Source: Bugula neritina
Taxonomy: Eukaryota; Bryozoa; Gymnolaemata; Cheilostomatida; Bugulidae
Length of the DNA stretch: 64,000 bases
NCBI GenBank assembly: GCA_964035545.1
Contig: OZ037765.1
Location: 19,090,698 to 19,154,697, forward strand
Reading direction: 5' to 3'
This document shows positions 23,195 to 38,700 of the stretch, one piece after another (the stretch's first letter is position 1; each line of letters begins with the position of its first letter). The translations under genes and the position numbers were made by a program. The notes below the pieces were generated by a model, which worked only from the letters and a program-made list of their open reading frames with translations, did no database searches and was not told where the DNA came from.

Positions 23195-26100
23195 AAAAAG
23201 AATATTTTAATTATATAGCAATAGCATTATATATATATATTTGTATGCTGTGATTTTTAGAGATTTACAAACTGATTTTTCAACTTTTAATAGCAGTAAA
23301 TACTGACAGACACTGTAAATTATGGGAACATATTTCAAGATTAGGAATGTGATGATGAGGCAGGGTGCCACTATGATAAGCATTCCAAATATTATAATGA
23401 AATCATTGTGATATCATGGTTCTGTTGCTATGTCTTAGCTTCTTACAGGTATAGATAGCACTGCTAGGTAGTAGCTGTGACTGAGATAAGATTCAAACCG
23501 GTTTAACATATTTTAACTAGTACAACTAATGTATCCATTCTTCTGCAATCTTATCTTACTGTATTGCATAACGCATAATATATTATAACCCCAAAGTTAC
23601 CTAATTTATATTCTATATAATCTCATTCAACAGTTACAAATTTTACTATGCTTAATTTACTTTAGAATTACATATTACATTGTAGATTCTATGAAGTATG
23701 TAACTTTAGTTACAGAAGTTTTTATATTTTTTAGTGTTTATGTTTCATTGAAATATATAGCAAAAACTTCATTTCAAAACACTTACTGTTTTTGCTATCC
23801 TTCACAATTGCAAAGTTTACAAATATAATTTCATTATGAGGAGAATCCAGAAAATATAACACTAAAAATCAATTAAACGCACATAATAAGCATACCTTAC
23901 GAAATGCAGTGGATATATAACTCTATCACAGTGTAAATGCATTCAGCCCAGCAAATTCCTTCTCTGATTTGAAGCACCATTTATCACTTTTGGCTTATCA
24001 ATAAGGAATTTCAGTAAAAATTAAAAAAACACGCTGTTATGCTTACAAATCCGTTTTGTTTGTTTATGTTTGTAATAGCTGTAGTTGAAATGAATAGCTA
24101 TCTTAATGTCACACGTTCTTTCAATCAATTATAGGCTTTTCTGTTATGTGAAATTTCCTGCTGCTAAATATTGTACTAAACTACACCATAGAATCCAGAT
24201 TATGAAAAGCAGCAATTTATTAAAATTATATACTGTATTTGGCGAAGCATGCTAATTAAGCAATTGTTAAGTTGTGCAATCGGGTTAATGCTAAACAATA
24301 AATTATTTCATAGTATTAAAGTAGTTATAGCTAGAATAAGAAACACAATTTATGAAAGTATCTTTGCATAAAAGAAGTCTTATTAATTACGAGTGCAATA
24401 AAGTACCACCTTTTGTTTAGATAGTCTTTTGAAAATAGTATAATATTATAGGCTTTGAACTTCAAATGTTATTTGCATAAAATTTTACTTTAATGTTGTA
24501 TAATCAACATATTAAACAAAACTAAATAAAAACCGGACAGAATTTTTTAGAAATCAGCTATCCTTAGCAAAGTATAATTTGTTTATAAACAATTTGCTTC
24601 ATTTAAAAGTGGTAAATTAAAAAAGTCTATAAAGAAGAAATATTAGTAATAATGCCAGCAAAATAATTTTTTTTCTGATCTCTATCGGACATTGTGGTAG
24701 TTTGAAGTATGGCAAAGCGTGTACATTGGCTCATCACCTGTTTGAAGCTGGACTATAACTTGTCATGGATGCAACTAGTAAGAGCTAGAATTCTAAAACA
24801 TAGAATAGAAGGCATGTTGAATCAATAATCAGTATTAGAAAGTATCAGAATATATAGCAGTCTAAAATTACAACCATAACAGCTTGCAATCTGTATGGCC
24901 AAATTTACAACTATTTTTTGTTTCTAATTATATAGTAAAAAAACCGTCGTTGCTCTCAGCCTATAAAAGGTTGCATGTGGCTTGAATGACTAGCATACTC
25001 ACTCTTTGAAACTACTATAAACAACATATAATTATTATTAAAATAAAATTAGGCCATACTGTAAGTTAAATTGAGTAAAAAAAGGAATAATAGAGACAAA
25101 GGAAATTAATTCAATAAAAGTTTTGTTCAGTCATAAAATATTAAAAATGCTCACAGCTTTATTAATAATTGATATTTTACATTGTTATAATATTTTCCTA
25201 AAAGCAATGCCTAAAAATATTATTATATATATATGTGATCTCCAAATTTATAAACCTTGGACGGCTTCATATGCCCTGAAAAAAAGCAATGGAACAATAT
25301 ACCGATATACATTGCTTTTTACTAAAAAATTTTTCAAAACTATACTGAACTTAAATAATAAAATATAATTGCAATGCTTTAAACTTTAACTGATTTGCAG
25401 TTTACAAAACACAAGAATGATAATGGTAAGTATTTTTGTATATCAAACAATTTACATGTATGCATTTACATACTTTTTTGAAATTTTAGATATGTTTGAA
25501 GCTTTAGCATCATGTACGTACAGCAGTATACACGTTAATAATACCTTTACAATTAGAACTAAATAAAATCTTTACATTGCAGTCAGTGTGGTTAAGAGTA
25601 AACTTTTTTTGATATATTGACTGCAAGGAGATTGTAATTACTACATGAAACGGCTAAAAACAATGAAAAAGTGTAGTAAGAGACTGGCCAGTTAAAAATA
25701 TTGTCAGCCCGCTTAAAAATTAGAACCACATACTATATATCATGAAATGAAAATTTCTATTCCAAGCTTGTTAATATTTAAAAATATTAATTATTATAAC
25801 TATTATGCGCGTTGTTCAAAAGTGGACCTAGCTTTAAACTATTTGGCTTTAGTTTTAAAATCTAATCACATTTTTTGAATTGCTTTTGAATTTCCCACAA
25901 GCAAAGTTAGCTGTAAGTCCAAATAGTGGCATGTTTTATTTCATCCACTAACAAGTTTGTGTAGGTCCTGATGTAAACTGTAAATGATTCAAAACCACTA
26001 TAAATAAGTTTGGCTTTTTAGATAGGAAAGACTTCAACTTGAAGTATTTTTGATAAGAAATTTGTTGTTGATATTGTAATTGTAATTTAGAAATCTGTAT

Positions 26101-26709
26101 TCAAGAACAGCGTTTTATGTATAATAACTTACTTAAATATGCTCCTATAAATAATAAATGAAGACTCATGTGGTCAATTGTAATTATATATGAATTTTGC
26201 ATAACTCACAAAACCTAGGATGCTACTAAATTAACTGCTAGCAAAACAATTATATATAACTAATTTGCTTATAAAAGTTTCATTTTAGTTGCAGCCTCAG
26301 AATTTCAAAAAGATACAAATTGTAAATTCTGTCTAACATTTAACTGCAATAAAACTTTTAAATTCAATTTATGTAAAAAGTATTTCTATAAATATATTTT
26401 TAATAATTAATATTGCATGAATTGTATACAGGCATGATTTTAATGCTTATCTACCATATTTTCATTCTATGTAAAATAAGTCTATTTTAAGTTTGATAAT
26501 AATATCTTTAAAATTATATTAATAATTATTGCTTAAGTATAATAAAAATAATTTATTAAATAAAGATCTGTTCTCGAAAGCATAGAACTAAACTAGATTA
26601 AATTTATTTTAAAATATCATCAGTGTAAACTAAAGTTGATCATATTACATATTATTATGTAATAAGCAGAAATATTATTACAAATAATAAATCATTTGAT
26701 AACTGCCAA
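23195..26709. other. AT-rich intergenic region between convergent genes
   Basis: It lies between the 3' ends of the plus-strand two-exon gene and the minus-strand acyl-CoA synthetase copy B. Nothing coding is supported; the open frame at 25123-25368 is AT-driven. Confidence 0.5.
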
Positions 26710-29700
26710 TTAGCTGACCTTTTGTATGTCGTAGAACCAATCAGTAACTCCGACATTACAATCCTCTTTCACCATAGCTTCTACTTTCTGCTTCAGTAGT
26801 TTCTTGCTAGTCTGCAGAATGTTGAAAGCAGTGTCATAAGACTTTAAGATTACAGGTTGATGTGTCTGGCAACCAAGTATTCCAATAATAATATAAATAA
26901 TTTGAGATATCAAATACTGAATAAAATTATGGAGCACATCATATGATAAAATGTATGCTATAATAATGTATATTTTATATAGTTTATGATATAATAATAT
27001 ATAATGGCATAGTTATGGTAAAGGCTAAGAGTACAGCATATAATGATATAATATCAAACCAAACTATGACCTAAAATACCACATATACCACCATGCCAAA
27101 ATATAACCGTGTATTATAATGTAAATGTAACATAAATATATCATACATTATGCTATGCTGTATTACAATATATCACATAATTTTGCTACACTAAATTACA
27201 TTAGATTGCACTATACTCATTTAACATGAAACCCGTAAAGTGGAGATAAGCAATGCACTGCTTTATGTCCTACAATTGATTATTTTATTATTTAAGCTAT
27301 ATTAATCTACACTCTATAACTTATATTCTACCATGCTTACTTTTCTCCCATTGCCAGTCATTGGAAATGAATCAAAATAAAGAATTCTGGCAGCTCTACG
27401 CTGTTCATCTAACTAAAAAATATAAATAAATGCTTTGTTTATGATTCAAAATAATATTTAGCATGATCCTTGATCAGGCAGATATAACTTTTGTTAAAGA
27501 CAATTACATTGACAATTGAGAGTTGTTTCAGCATTAACTGTGTTTGTGTGTGTTTGTGTGTGTTTCTTCTATTGCAAAGGTGTCGGCCATGTTACTCTCT
27601 TCTGGGACCACGGGACAAACCCTAAAACAGCTAGTTTTACACAAAAAACCCATATACTAGCTACTAAACCTCTTTTAAAACAAAGTTTACTAAATTTAAT
27701 TAAATAAGGTCTATAGTCTCTCTAGCCATGGAAAACTTGCTTAGTACTGCCAAAGGAAATGTCATAGCCTGAAAAATTCTACAATATAACTTTGGAAAAC
27801 ATTAAAAAGCCTAAAAAATATAAAAAATTGTAAGAGGAGATTGCATAAACAGCATTACAAATTAAATCTTTGATACGATATATTATTTTTTGAAGGATAG
27901 TAAAATATTCTCGGTGATTCACTCTATCAAAAAATAGAATCTTACAGATGTCGTGTTCTTTAAATTGGATTTTAATTATTGATTGCAGCAAGAGGATTAA
28001 AATTAAAAAAAAATAATAACTATACTTATCTTATATAAAGGTCAAAAAATAATTAATAAAAGACTTGTCTAAAAGTTTTAGATGAGCCAATAAATTTCGA
28101 GCAGTCTATTTTAATAACAAACCACTGAGGTATTCTGTCTATATGCTTATAGTAATGAAGGCTAGCTTTGCATTTAATATTTTTGAGTTTAATTAAAATT
28201 TTTTCATTAAATTTACGAGTCTATATTCTAGCCACTTCATTCATGTTTTAGTTTCTATAGTTTTAGAATGGAGAGCAGGCATTATCTGTAAGAATTCTCA
28301 AATGTAGCAAGTCTATTAATTTAGTTGACTGAAGAATATCTCCATCTATTTGCCATATGCACATGTATACTAATTATGTCACTTTATATTATTGAGATAC
28401 TGAAAGATTGGGAATTTGAATGAGATAACTGTTCCCAACACTTTATGATGCTTGATACAAAAATGCATTGGAACTAACAGTCACATATCAGCATTAAAAA
28501 TTTAATTAGAGACATTTTGATATTGATTTAATGTTGATCAATAATTATTGTAAACTTTGTTCATACTCATTTACAATTTTAACTCTTTAACGTAACTACA
28601 AGTATTAGTTTAATTTGTATTTAAAATATTTATGCTAATATAGTTTAATATTATTTTAATAGGTTTATTAAGTGAATATAAGTATTTATGATTAATCTGG
28701 GAACTTTGTAAGCACAATTTAACATATATTCATTGCAGTACATCATAGACTTACCCCATTTTCATAACAAAATGTCATAAGGTCTTCTTCCCTAAGCTTG
28801 TCTGCACCATCATGCAACCTGAAACATGCATAGAATCTACAGCATTTGAATATAAGTTCCGCAATTACAATGTTTCAAAATAAATATATAATTCTTTCCC
28901 TCACAACCAGGTTTTGAATCTGTTAAAACTATAAGCGTTGGAGGAGATAAATTAATTTAAACCAATAATTGAAAGATTGAATGAACCCGTCGTTTTAAAA
29001 ATTTTCTTCTTTGGTATTAATGTAAAACAATCTCAAAGTAATAATATATTCTAACTGCAATTACTACGTATGCCTAGGTGTACATGTATGTAGGCCTATA
29101 TGTAATACTGGGTTACTAAATTTTCAATTTTAATTTGTGAGAATAAGCTGTGTATAGTATGCTTTATATTACAATTTTAATATGGATTTATACATAAGTA
29201 TTCATGCTATTAGCCAGATGGCATAAAGCCCCAGCTTTGATAAATAATTTTAATAGGTTTTTTATTTATTATATATTTTTATTGGTAATCTTTTAAATTA
29301 TATGACCCATAATTTTTTTTCAATAACATCTAACACGATATCTCATTTGCTTTGAAAATAATAAAAAATTATTGAATCATGCATATTTATTTTAGAGCAA
29401 ACCAGCAGTCTATTAACTAAATGTATTGTAGAGAATTTGTATATATAATATCGATAGGATAACTCCACACGCTTGACTTAAGACATGATGCATTTTGCAT
29501 CATGCAAATCAACTAGTGCGATGGTGCCATCGTAATGGCCAATCAGTGACTGCTAGTAATTAGTAGTAGGCGGAGCTGCATATTTGTAGTGGACGCTAGT
29601 CTAATTGACTAGCCGGCAGAGAGTGTTGGAAATTGATAATGTAAAGTCTTGTGTATTGTCTCTCTGATTATGTATAACGTGTTTTTAATAGTTGTACATT

Positions 29701-32700
29701 TTATTAGTATCTTGGATTAAATAGAATAAATTGTTAGCAATCGAAAATCTGGTGAAATAGCTTTGCCTAAATAGACCCAATAATTACAAGTGCATGAACT
29801 GTAAATTCACAACAGTATTATCTAAAAATCATTGAAAGTGATTGATAAATTTTATTTTCACTTTCAATGAAAACTTAGTTGATGAGTTTATTCATTAAAT
29901 TACGCACAATGTTGACAATTTACATTACCATCAACTTATATTAGGTTTAGACTCACATGATGCAGTAAGTAATCTCATCTCCTATGATGTCATTACTCGC
30001 ACCACCCACAACCTGCAAAGACTAAGATTATAGTTTACACTTTTCAAATGAGTTTGCAATGATTTATCACATAACTGAAAATGTTTCTTTAGCAATTTAA
30101 AACTATAACGGGCTTTTATTGAAAATATTTAAATACAAGAACTGCTTTTACATATCTTTTTTATAATCACAATTTTAGTAAAAAAAATTTTGTCAGCAAT
30201 TTTTGAACTAGCTGTGGACTACTTTTAATCATGCCTAATGCGTGGTTTAAGGGCTTTTAATGTTACAAATGAGTGATTCTAAGAAGTTTGTTATATCGCA
30301 GAAGTTATTATAACAAGCCAGAGTTTATTATGTTGCCACCAATAAGCCTGCTATAGAGTGTGTAATCTTACCAGCCTATAAATAGAGGTGCTCTACTCCT
30401 AACAACTGTAGGCCATGGTCAAATGGGAAGTAGTAATTGATTATTATTATTGTGAAAAGCTCTCGATATAAGTTCAATTTTTTCAAAATTTAAATATATA
30501 TTTAACATCGAACATATAATTTTTTGTTTGATTATAGTATTTACACCTTTGAGGGTTGAATAATAGGTTATGCCAACAGCAAAAGTTAAGTATTACAATT
30601 CTAATTTAGCACAAATAAAATATTGATGTGCTATCATTTTGCAAGATGTTAGCTTTAGGAAAAAATGCTAAGTTATAAATATAAAGCTATAACCAAAGTA
30701 AATTGACAAACCCAAAATTTATTCTGACATATTATGTAATACTTGCAGACACATTTTTGATCCCTGGATACGTGGAGACAACCTCTTCTATTGGTCCAGG
30801 ATAAACAACATCTCCAAATACTTTAAATCTCATAGCATCAGCAACTCTCCCTTTTATTATAAAAGTACCATCAGGGTACATCATACCCATATCTCTGAAA
30901 AAAAAACTTCCAAAGTGCATCTCTTAAAGGTATGCATTTCCATTTTACAACTATAGTGTCAGTAAAGTTTAAGTTATTCAATATGTTTTAAAAAATAAAT
31001 GTTGCACAATTTACAAGTTGTGTTTGTTTATAAGCAATTCAAATTTACATGATGTTAGAATAAAAAAAAATCAGCACAACTATTTTTAGTGCCTAAACTC
31101 TATAAATATGCAAAATTCTTGAGCCATGCAGTATTACATCATTATTATATTTCAGACTTGCAATCAAAGTTATTATTTAAAAAAAAACAAAAAAGTTGAG
31201 TTTTTTATTGAAGTTGATTTTTGTGCCTATAGGAATAAAAACAGCGCAATAATTTTTTTAAAAGACTTCATAATTTTTAGCATTTGCTACGATCATAAGA
31301 GATTATGCTATATAAGATTTCATTTCAAAGCATAGTAAAACTAAAGCAGAACTTAAATTCCAAAACAATGGCCAGAATGAAATATTGACAGCACATGCAG
31401 CAAGAATTATTAAATTGTAATTGAAAGGAATATAACTCGACTCATTATTTCGATCATTAACTGGTACTTGGAATTCTCAACATCAAAACATTTTAAGCAG
31501 TATAGGGCTATCACAATAAGGTGAATATCAAACTCATACTAACCCAGTTTTGAAAAAGCCATCTTTTGTAAAAGCAGCTTCTGTTCTATCTGGGTCTCCC
31601 CGATAGTTCTTAAAGACGTTAAATGTTTTGAGTTGTATTTCACCATCTTCACCAACATCTACCACCACATCATTTTCATCTACTAGTCTCACCTGTTAAA
31701 TTAAGCTACAATCATTATATTATTTACACATGCATGATTAGTTTTGTAAGCAATTATAGTTTTATTTAAAGATTAGTATATAATTTTATATTTAAAATTA
31801 TGAGCTCAGCACCTGTGTAAGCAAATATTGTTTTCTTAAGGAACAATTTTAATAGGCCAAATCTCACCACATTCAAATAACTTTTTTGTTTTTTAGAGCA
31901 TACTAAAACTGAAGCAGAAAAGAAGATCTATAAATTAAAGACAGTAAGCTAAAGTGAAATTTTGACAAGCATGACATTGCAATTGAAAGAAACACAATTC
32001 AAATATAAATTTTAGTATTCATAAAAAAGATGGAGTTGCACTATTTATCCAAGTTTAAGCATTGCATTTATGCAGGTGAGCTTGTGATAAATAAGATAAC
32101 ATGGCTTGACACAAACCTCCAAGTTTGGTAAAGGATACATTCTAGCATCAAGAATTTGCTCCATGTCAGATGGCAGAGTGCCAAGTGGAGTCCCAGCTAC
32201 CACCATGACTTCAGATAAACCATATTCAGTCTAAAGTTATGAAACAATTCTTTTCTATTTCATTACATAGTTGTCATATAAAATTGACCCATATATGAAA
32301 CTTTAGTATACATCAACTATAATAGTTATTAGAATATTTCATGACATGGTGAAAAATGATGTTATATATACCAACTAACAAATGGTATCCCTGAGAATGT
32401 CTTTATTATGTATTCTTTAAACCTCCTTGAGATAATCTGGCCGCTGCATAGTACAAGCTTCAGAGGTGGTGCTTCAGCATGTTTTCTTTCAAATGAAGAA
32501 GCTATTAGCTGTGTTATACCAGAAGGCAAAATAAAATGCTCTATTCTACAACAATTACATACTAATTAAAACAAAATTCTAATAGAAAAGAGAAATTTAA
32601 TAATTGTATAGACCATGATTACAATAGCAACACTTTACATCATATTCTTCATACTCTCTGTATATAACAGTACCAGCTTAATAAAAGCAAACAAAAGTAA

Positions 32701-35700
32701 ATTATTTGTATTTTTAAATATCATCAAAAATTTCCAACATTGGTCTATATATCAGCATGTGTTTTAGTGGCTTGTTGTTGCTTATGCATAATATAGTTAT
32801 TGTCTATTGTATTATGTGTATATGGTCAAGAGCACTGATAAAAGCTGTAGAGCTTAACAATAGTATGTATAGCAATATAGCTATAAAGTATTATAGCTAT
32901 AGCCAGCCTACAATGTAGATAATCCTAAGGTGCTGACCACTTAGAACTTGACTAGCTGGTGAGTATAGCACATGCTTTATATATAACTTTTGGTAGCGAC
33001 TTTTATGGCATTTTTTAGGAGTATTTAGGATTCTAAATTTTAATGAAACTAGCTACAAGTGCATCATAGAAGAAATCAAAGAATCAGAAACTCTAAAAGC
33101 TATTACAACAGCATAGCTTACTAAATAAAAGTTTTTATGTTCCTTCACAATAAAAAACTATTTATAAATTTAGTATAATGTAAATAATTTTGAATTTGTT
33201 AACTTTAGTGCCTTAATCTATGCTTGATAGTATACTTTTAGCATATAGCTGCATGGAAACTAAGAAAAATTAAAAATTTTAAATATAAACCGCTTGATAA
33301 AATTGATGCTATTTTTTGCTGACCTACCCTTCAGGATGAAGGCATTCTGAGCAACGGTCACCAAACTCATCTGCGCCTGACTCTTGGAAAATCTCTGGTG
33401 AAAGCACTACTTTTTGGTATTTTCCAGCCAGTAGCATAGAAACTGAGGAGTAGCCAATCAAATCATCAAAGCTGTAATTTAAGGCAAACACTGCCTGCAA
33501 AAAAAACATTAAACAATAAATAATGGTATTTTTTGGTAGCTATAGGTCAGTATTTGGATATTTAATATCAGAATGAATTAGAAAAAATACTGTGTTACCT
33601 TTCAAACAAAAGCTGTAAAATGATTAAATTCAATTTTCAAAAATATGGTTGAAATTACCAAAACACTTTATAAATAACTCTTTTGAAAATTACGAAGATT
33701 AAAAATTTAAACAGGCAACATAACTCTTTAAGTTCTGTGTAGCTATCATTTACAAGTATTTCAAACAATGGCATTGATAAACTCACCCCTAGGTCAGAGC
33801 TCACTAAGCATAACGCATTAGCCATGCCCTTGTGCTGATGTACTATGCACTTTGGTTTACCAGTACTACCCTGTAACAATAAAGCACAATTCAATTTGAT
33901 TATGAGTATCTAGAAAATCAACTTTTAAATATTTTTTTTTAGAATTAAAATGTGATGGTTTTGTCAAGCTGCAACCTTTAGGGTGGTTTATTTATAAATT
34001 CCAAGACTATTGCCATGCTATTTTACACTGGAATGTTATTTTACTTAAATCATCATATCCTTTTAAAATTTTCATAAAGATTTTAAAAAAATATAAGATG
34101 CTATTGATAACATTTACAGCTACAAGATATTATAAACATGCTGCTCTGATTTAAAGTGTGACTGTTGATTGTGCTTATATAAAAGCAGAACAACTGATGT
34201 GTAAGATTTGTCATAATGACTTATCCAACTTACCCAAACCATACCAATTATAATAAGTATTGCAACTTATGTTTTTAGTTTAGCAAAGAAACAAATTTAT
34301 TGTAAAATTTAGAAAACCTGTAAAAATTTGTTTCTCTAAAACTATGTATGACCAACCAACTTTATTTATGAGTTTATGTGATAAATTTCAGCATAAGTTT
34401 GATAACGTTAGTTAAAAACACAGGTTCTCCCCCCTCCCCCCCCCTGAAAAGTTTAAACACCCAACCCACAGAACTTGAATTTAAACAGTTACTCAGCAAA
34501 CTTTGATAAAGTAATTCATTAATTTGAATTTAAAATTACCTCCCTTTGTAAGGAATTGTGAAGCATATTATTTACTATTGTATGATTGTAAATTTAATGG
34601 CCAAAACTCTACACACTTTTTTAAGCTGGTATAGAATTTTTAAATACAAACAAACCGATGAAAAAATATGATACAAGACATGTTCAGGTTTGACACTCTT
34701 TCTAGCTTCTTGTAGTTGTTGATCAGATATTGACTCCCCATATTGTCTGAGTTTATCCAAGTTGTTTATAAACTTCTGAGTTGGAGATCTGTCTTTATAT
34801 GAGTTATCATAAAATATGTGTTTTACATCAGGTAACCTGCAAATGAATATTAAATCCTAAAATATATTGTTTAATTAATATCATATACATAACAGAAAAC
34901 AAAAAAAGTTTGGTTCATTCTATCTCTATTAAATATTATACAAATTATATTGTTTAAACAAATTAACGTAATATTGTTTCTATAGTTCAAACACCATGAT
35001 TTTAAAGCACTTTGCTTACACAAGTAGGTTGAGATTGCTAAAATAGACTAAATGCAAATATAAAGGACCCTGCAATTATTATAACACGTGTAGCGCTATA
35101 TTGAATAAGAAAGTTCAAATATGTATATGTAGTTAGGAAAGCTTTATAAATTAAATTAGCTAGCATCTATATTTATTAAAACCAACCCTGAATGATAAAT
35201 TACTTCATATTATTATGATAAATGAGTTCAAGTACTAGGCCATTAGTATATATTTTAATTTTTGTCTATAAAAAAATCTGCAGGTATATTAATAGTATAG
35301 TAATAATATATTATTAGTATATTAGTCAACAGAGTTTTTATTATGGTTATTACCATAAAAAAGCTTTTAATAGACTATTCAGCATTTAAGGTGTAATAGT
35401 ATTACACTTAAAGCTCACTGAAATATCTTTATTTATAAAGCATATTAATAAGATGATACGCTATCTCATATACAACTATGCTAGTTTAATCAAGTATATA
35501 TAACTGTGTAAATTCAGCACTGCAATAAATTAATTTTTAGTAAAAATTTAAAATAGTTGCATTTATATAACATTCACGATTTTCAATCAGAAACTCATTT
35601 ACGCAGAGTTGGATTGCATTGTAAAGCTATAAAGGGGTACGCCAATGAGCGAGTAATATTGACTGAAACTCAAAAAAAGTTTCAGTAAAGATAAAAACCA

Positions 35701-38700
35701 AATTTAAAAATCACTTTAATTTGTTATGTTCAAGGTCAGGTACGTAGATATAAAAATTGAGTGCTACATACTCAGGTGAAGCAGGGAAATCTTGGCTAGT
35801 GTTAAATATGCCTGCCAACGCATTGAATATAGAACCAGAAGTTCCTTCACCAACAACTATAACTTTCGAATTCAGTACTGGAAGAACTTTGGTCATTGCA
35901 GAATTAGCTGGATGGTACAGATAAGGATGCTAAAATAAAATCACAGAAAGAAATATTAATTTTCTATTTATAAGTTATAGTTTTGTGGGTTATTGTTAGA
36001 ATTCAACTAGTAAACATAAGCTCTTTGTATTTCAAGAGAGAGAAGACATTTTCCAGGTGTAGTAACTTTATTAGTCCACTTCAAAAGTACAGCAATATTG
36101 ATAGTAGTTGTGGTGTCTTTGAGATCCAGCAGTATGTAAAATAATTTTGCCCCCACTGAGAATCGAACTAGAGACCTCTGGCTTGCAAGCAAGTGCGCTA
36201 ACCATTACATCACAGGGACCACTGGGTAAACTCATCACTACGCATTAGACTGACTTTATTTTGAAAAGCTTGCAGTTATGAGGTGTCTGAATTAAGACGC
36301 TCTAATTGGATAGATCCGAAAGGCCCTAAATTTGGAATGCCTTAATAGAGGGGTTTCAAACATCCCTCTAGAGGAATTTGTATTTTAAAGTTGTCTCCCC
36401 CTAAAGGTATTGGGGGCAGTCTCCATAATATATAGAAGGCCCATAAAATAAGTAGAAATGTAAGGTTTGAGTGAAGACTACTGCTAGTATAAGTTTAATT
36501 TTTTCTGAGAATAATATTTTGGCATAAGTACACACATGAGCAGTTTCAAAAAATTTTTAAAAAATTTGTTAATGATAAATGGCACAAAAACAAAACTTCA
36601 AAGCATATTTGTGGTTTTGGTTATTGAGCAAATCTGAAGCTGGCAGCTGTCATTATTATTTGCTTTGCTGACTGTAACCAGTCTGTTTAGAGCTGCTAAC
36701 CTTTCAACTCTTAGAACAATAATAACATGCTCGTACACTATATAGCTGCACTAGTGGGCTCTGTCTTACTGAACTCCAAATGCTCCAAATTATGGGTTGG
36801 AACACATGCCTGTACGTTTATGAAGGCACTGGCTCATTTGTATTAACATGTTCACGTACTTACACACCTATACTATGAAAATAACTAAGCCACCCTACTA
36901 TCTAATATTTCTATATATCAAAAAAATTATTATAAATATAAAGATATGTATTAAAATAGATAGATTAAATTTGTAATTTCAAACAACATCTTATTTAAAA
37001 ATGCTAAACACTGTATAACTATATATATGTTTTAAAAGCACTTGTTTACATGGCATGCCCGCAAGTCAATGAAAATATTTAGAGAACAGTAAAAAGAAGC
37101 ATATAAATTTCAGAATTGTTTCTTTTTTTCTGAGATAAATATTTTGGAAATGTCCCACAATTCAACATTTAAATTAAGTCTGTAAAAAAATTTCACAGTG
37201 TATTCTCAATGAATAATTATTCTTGCAAGCTGGTTTGCGTTTGTTCTGGCATGCCATTTTACAGTGGTCTAGTTAACTAGGTCAAAGTTCATTGAGGTGG
37301 AATTGTTTTATTAACCTCGTGTGTTGATAAAATACTATCATTAGATTTAGAACTTCTCTAATCAACTTCACAGTCTGATTAAATATCTGCGATACCTGCC
37401 TAGTAGACGATCCAAACTTAAAAAAATAATATACTAAATCCTTGTATTACATGTATGGATGAAAAATAATGCAACAAATTGGCTAAAGCATGTTCAAGTA
37501 ATGTGAAAAACTCAAAATATAAATGAGTCAAACTAGAGCTAGTCAAGTGTGTGGTGTTTTTGGCCGATTTATATGTGCTGTTTAATCAGCTTATTATGTA
37601 GTGATGTAATCCTATATAATGGAATTTAAGTTAGACAGCTAAAGTTGGACAGTTCTCATCGCGCACTTTCTTGAACAAGCAGTTATGTAATATAGAAAGA
37701 CAGCTACTCAACAGAGAGCTTCAAGCAAACGAAATTCTTGCACCGAGGTTGATTGAATACAAAACAGCTGCTGTTATTCTTATAGCAGCATGCATTGTAT
37801 AAGAGATAGCCTGATGGTTCACATAGTTTACATCAATGAACTCAATAATTATTAAGCTATTCCAGCTCAGTGGTTTACATACAGTGACATACCACTGAAA
37901 ATTATTAGAAACCACAAATATTAATCTCAGAAAAAATGAAACTTATACTAGTAGTAGTCTTCACTCAAACCTTACATTTCTACTTATTTTATGGGCCTTC
38001 TATATATTATGGAGACTGCCCCCAATACCTTTAGGGGGAGACAACTTTAAAATACAAATTCCTCTAGAGGGATGTTTGAAACCCCTCTATTAGGCAGAAT
38101 TCCGAATTACATGAAAATATAGAGACACTAGCAAGGAAAACTATGCCAAGAGATTACCTATAATAACGATTAAGGCATTCATGCAAAAACAAAGCTAAAG
38201 CAAGCATACTAATAAGAAAATAGCTAAGGCATTCGCCTTAATTGGAATATATTATACTTCAAAATCTACTACTATGCCATGCAAATCATGATTTTAAATA
38301 ATTATTCCTATAAATATAAAATCTGTCAAATAAAACAGAGTGCAAATTTCGAAATTTTTCATATAAGGCTACCATAATAATGCTTTTAAATAATCAGTTA
38401 AGCAAACAGTTTAATCATCATCTACAAAAATAATTTTGTCAAATTATGTTCAATCTATTTTACTAATGGAATAATAACTTAGCTTATCTAGTAGCAAAGT
38501 TTCATTTTCTAATCATAATTAAGTCACTTATGATTTGAGTTTTACATATCACTTTCAGTTGTAGCTCCTATCAAAAAGATTTAGTTTCAACGGCTAGTCT
38601 AAACCTTAATGCCTTAGTGCATATTGATATTGAATGAGATTAAATATATTGTTTGTCAAAACCCACCACTAATAAACTGTATTAATTATAGTTGCATGTT

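Noticed and set aside
26812-26937. Upstream extension of copy B's last exon as a longer ORF
   Set aside because: The acceptor at CTGCAG joins the exons in phase, and copies B and C agree only downstream of it.
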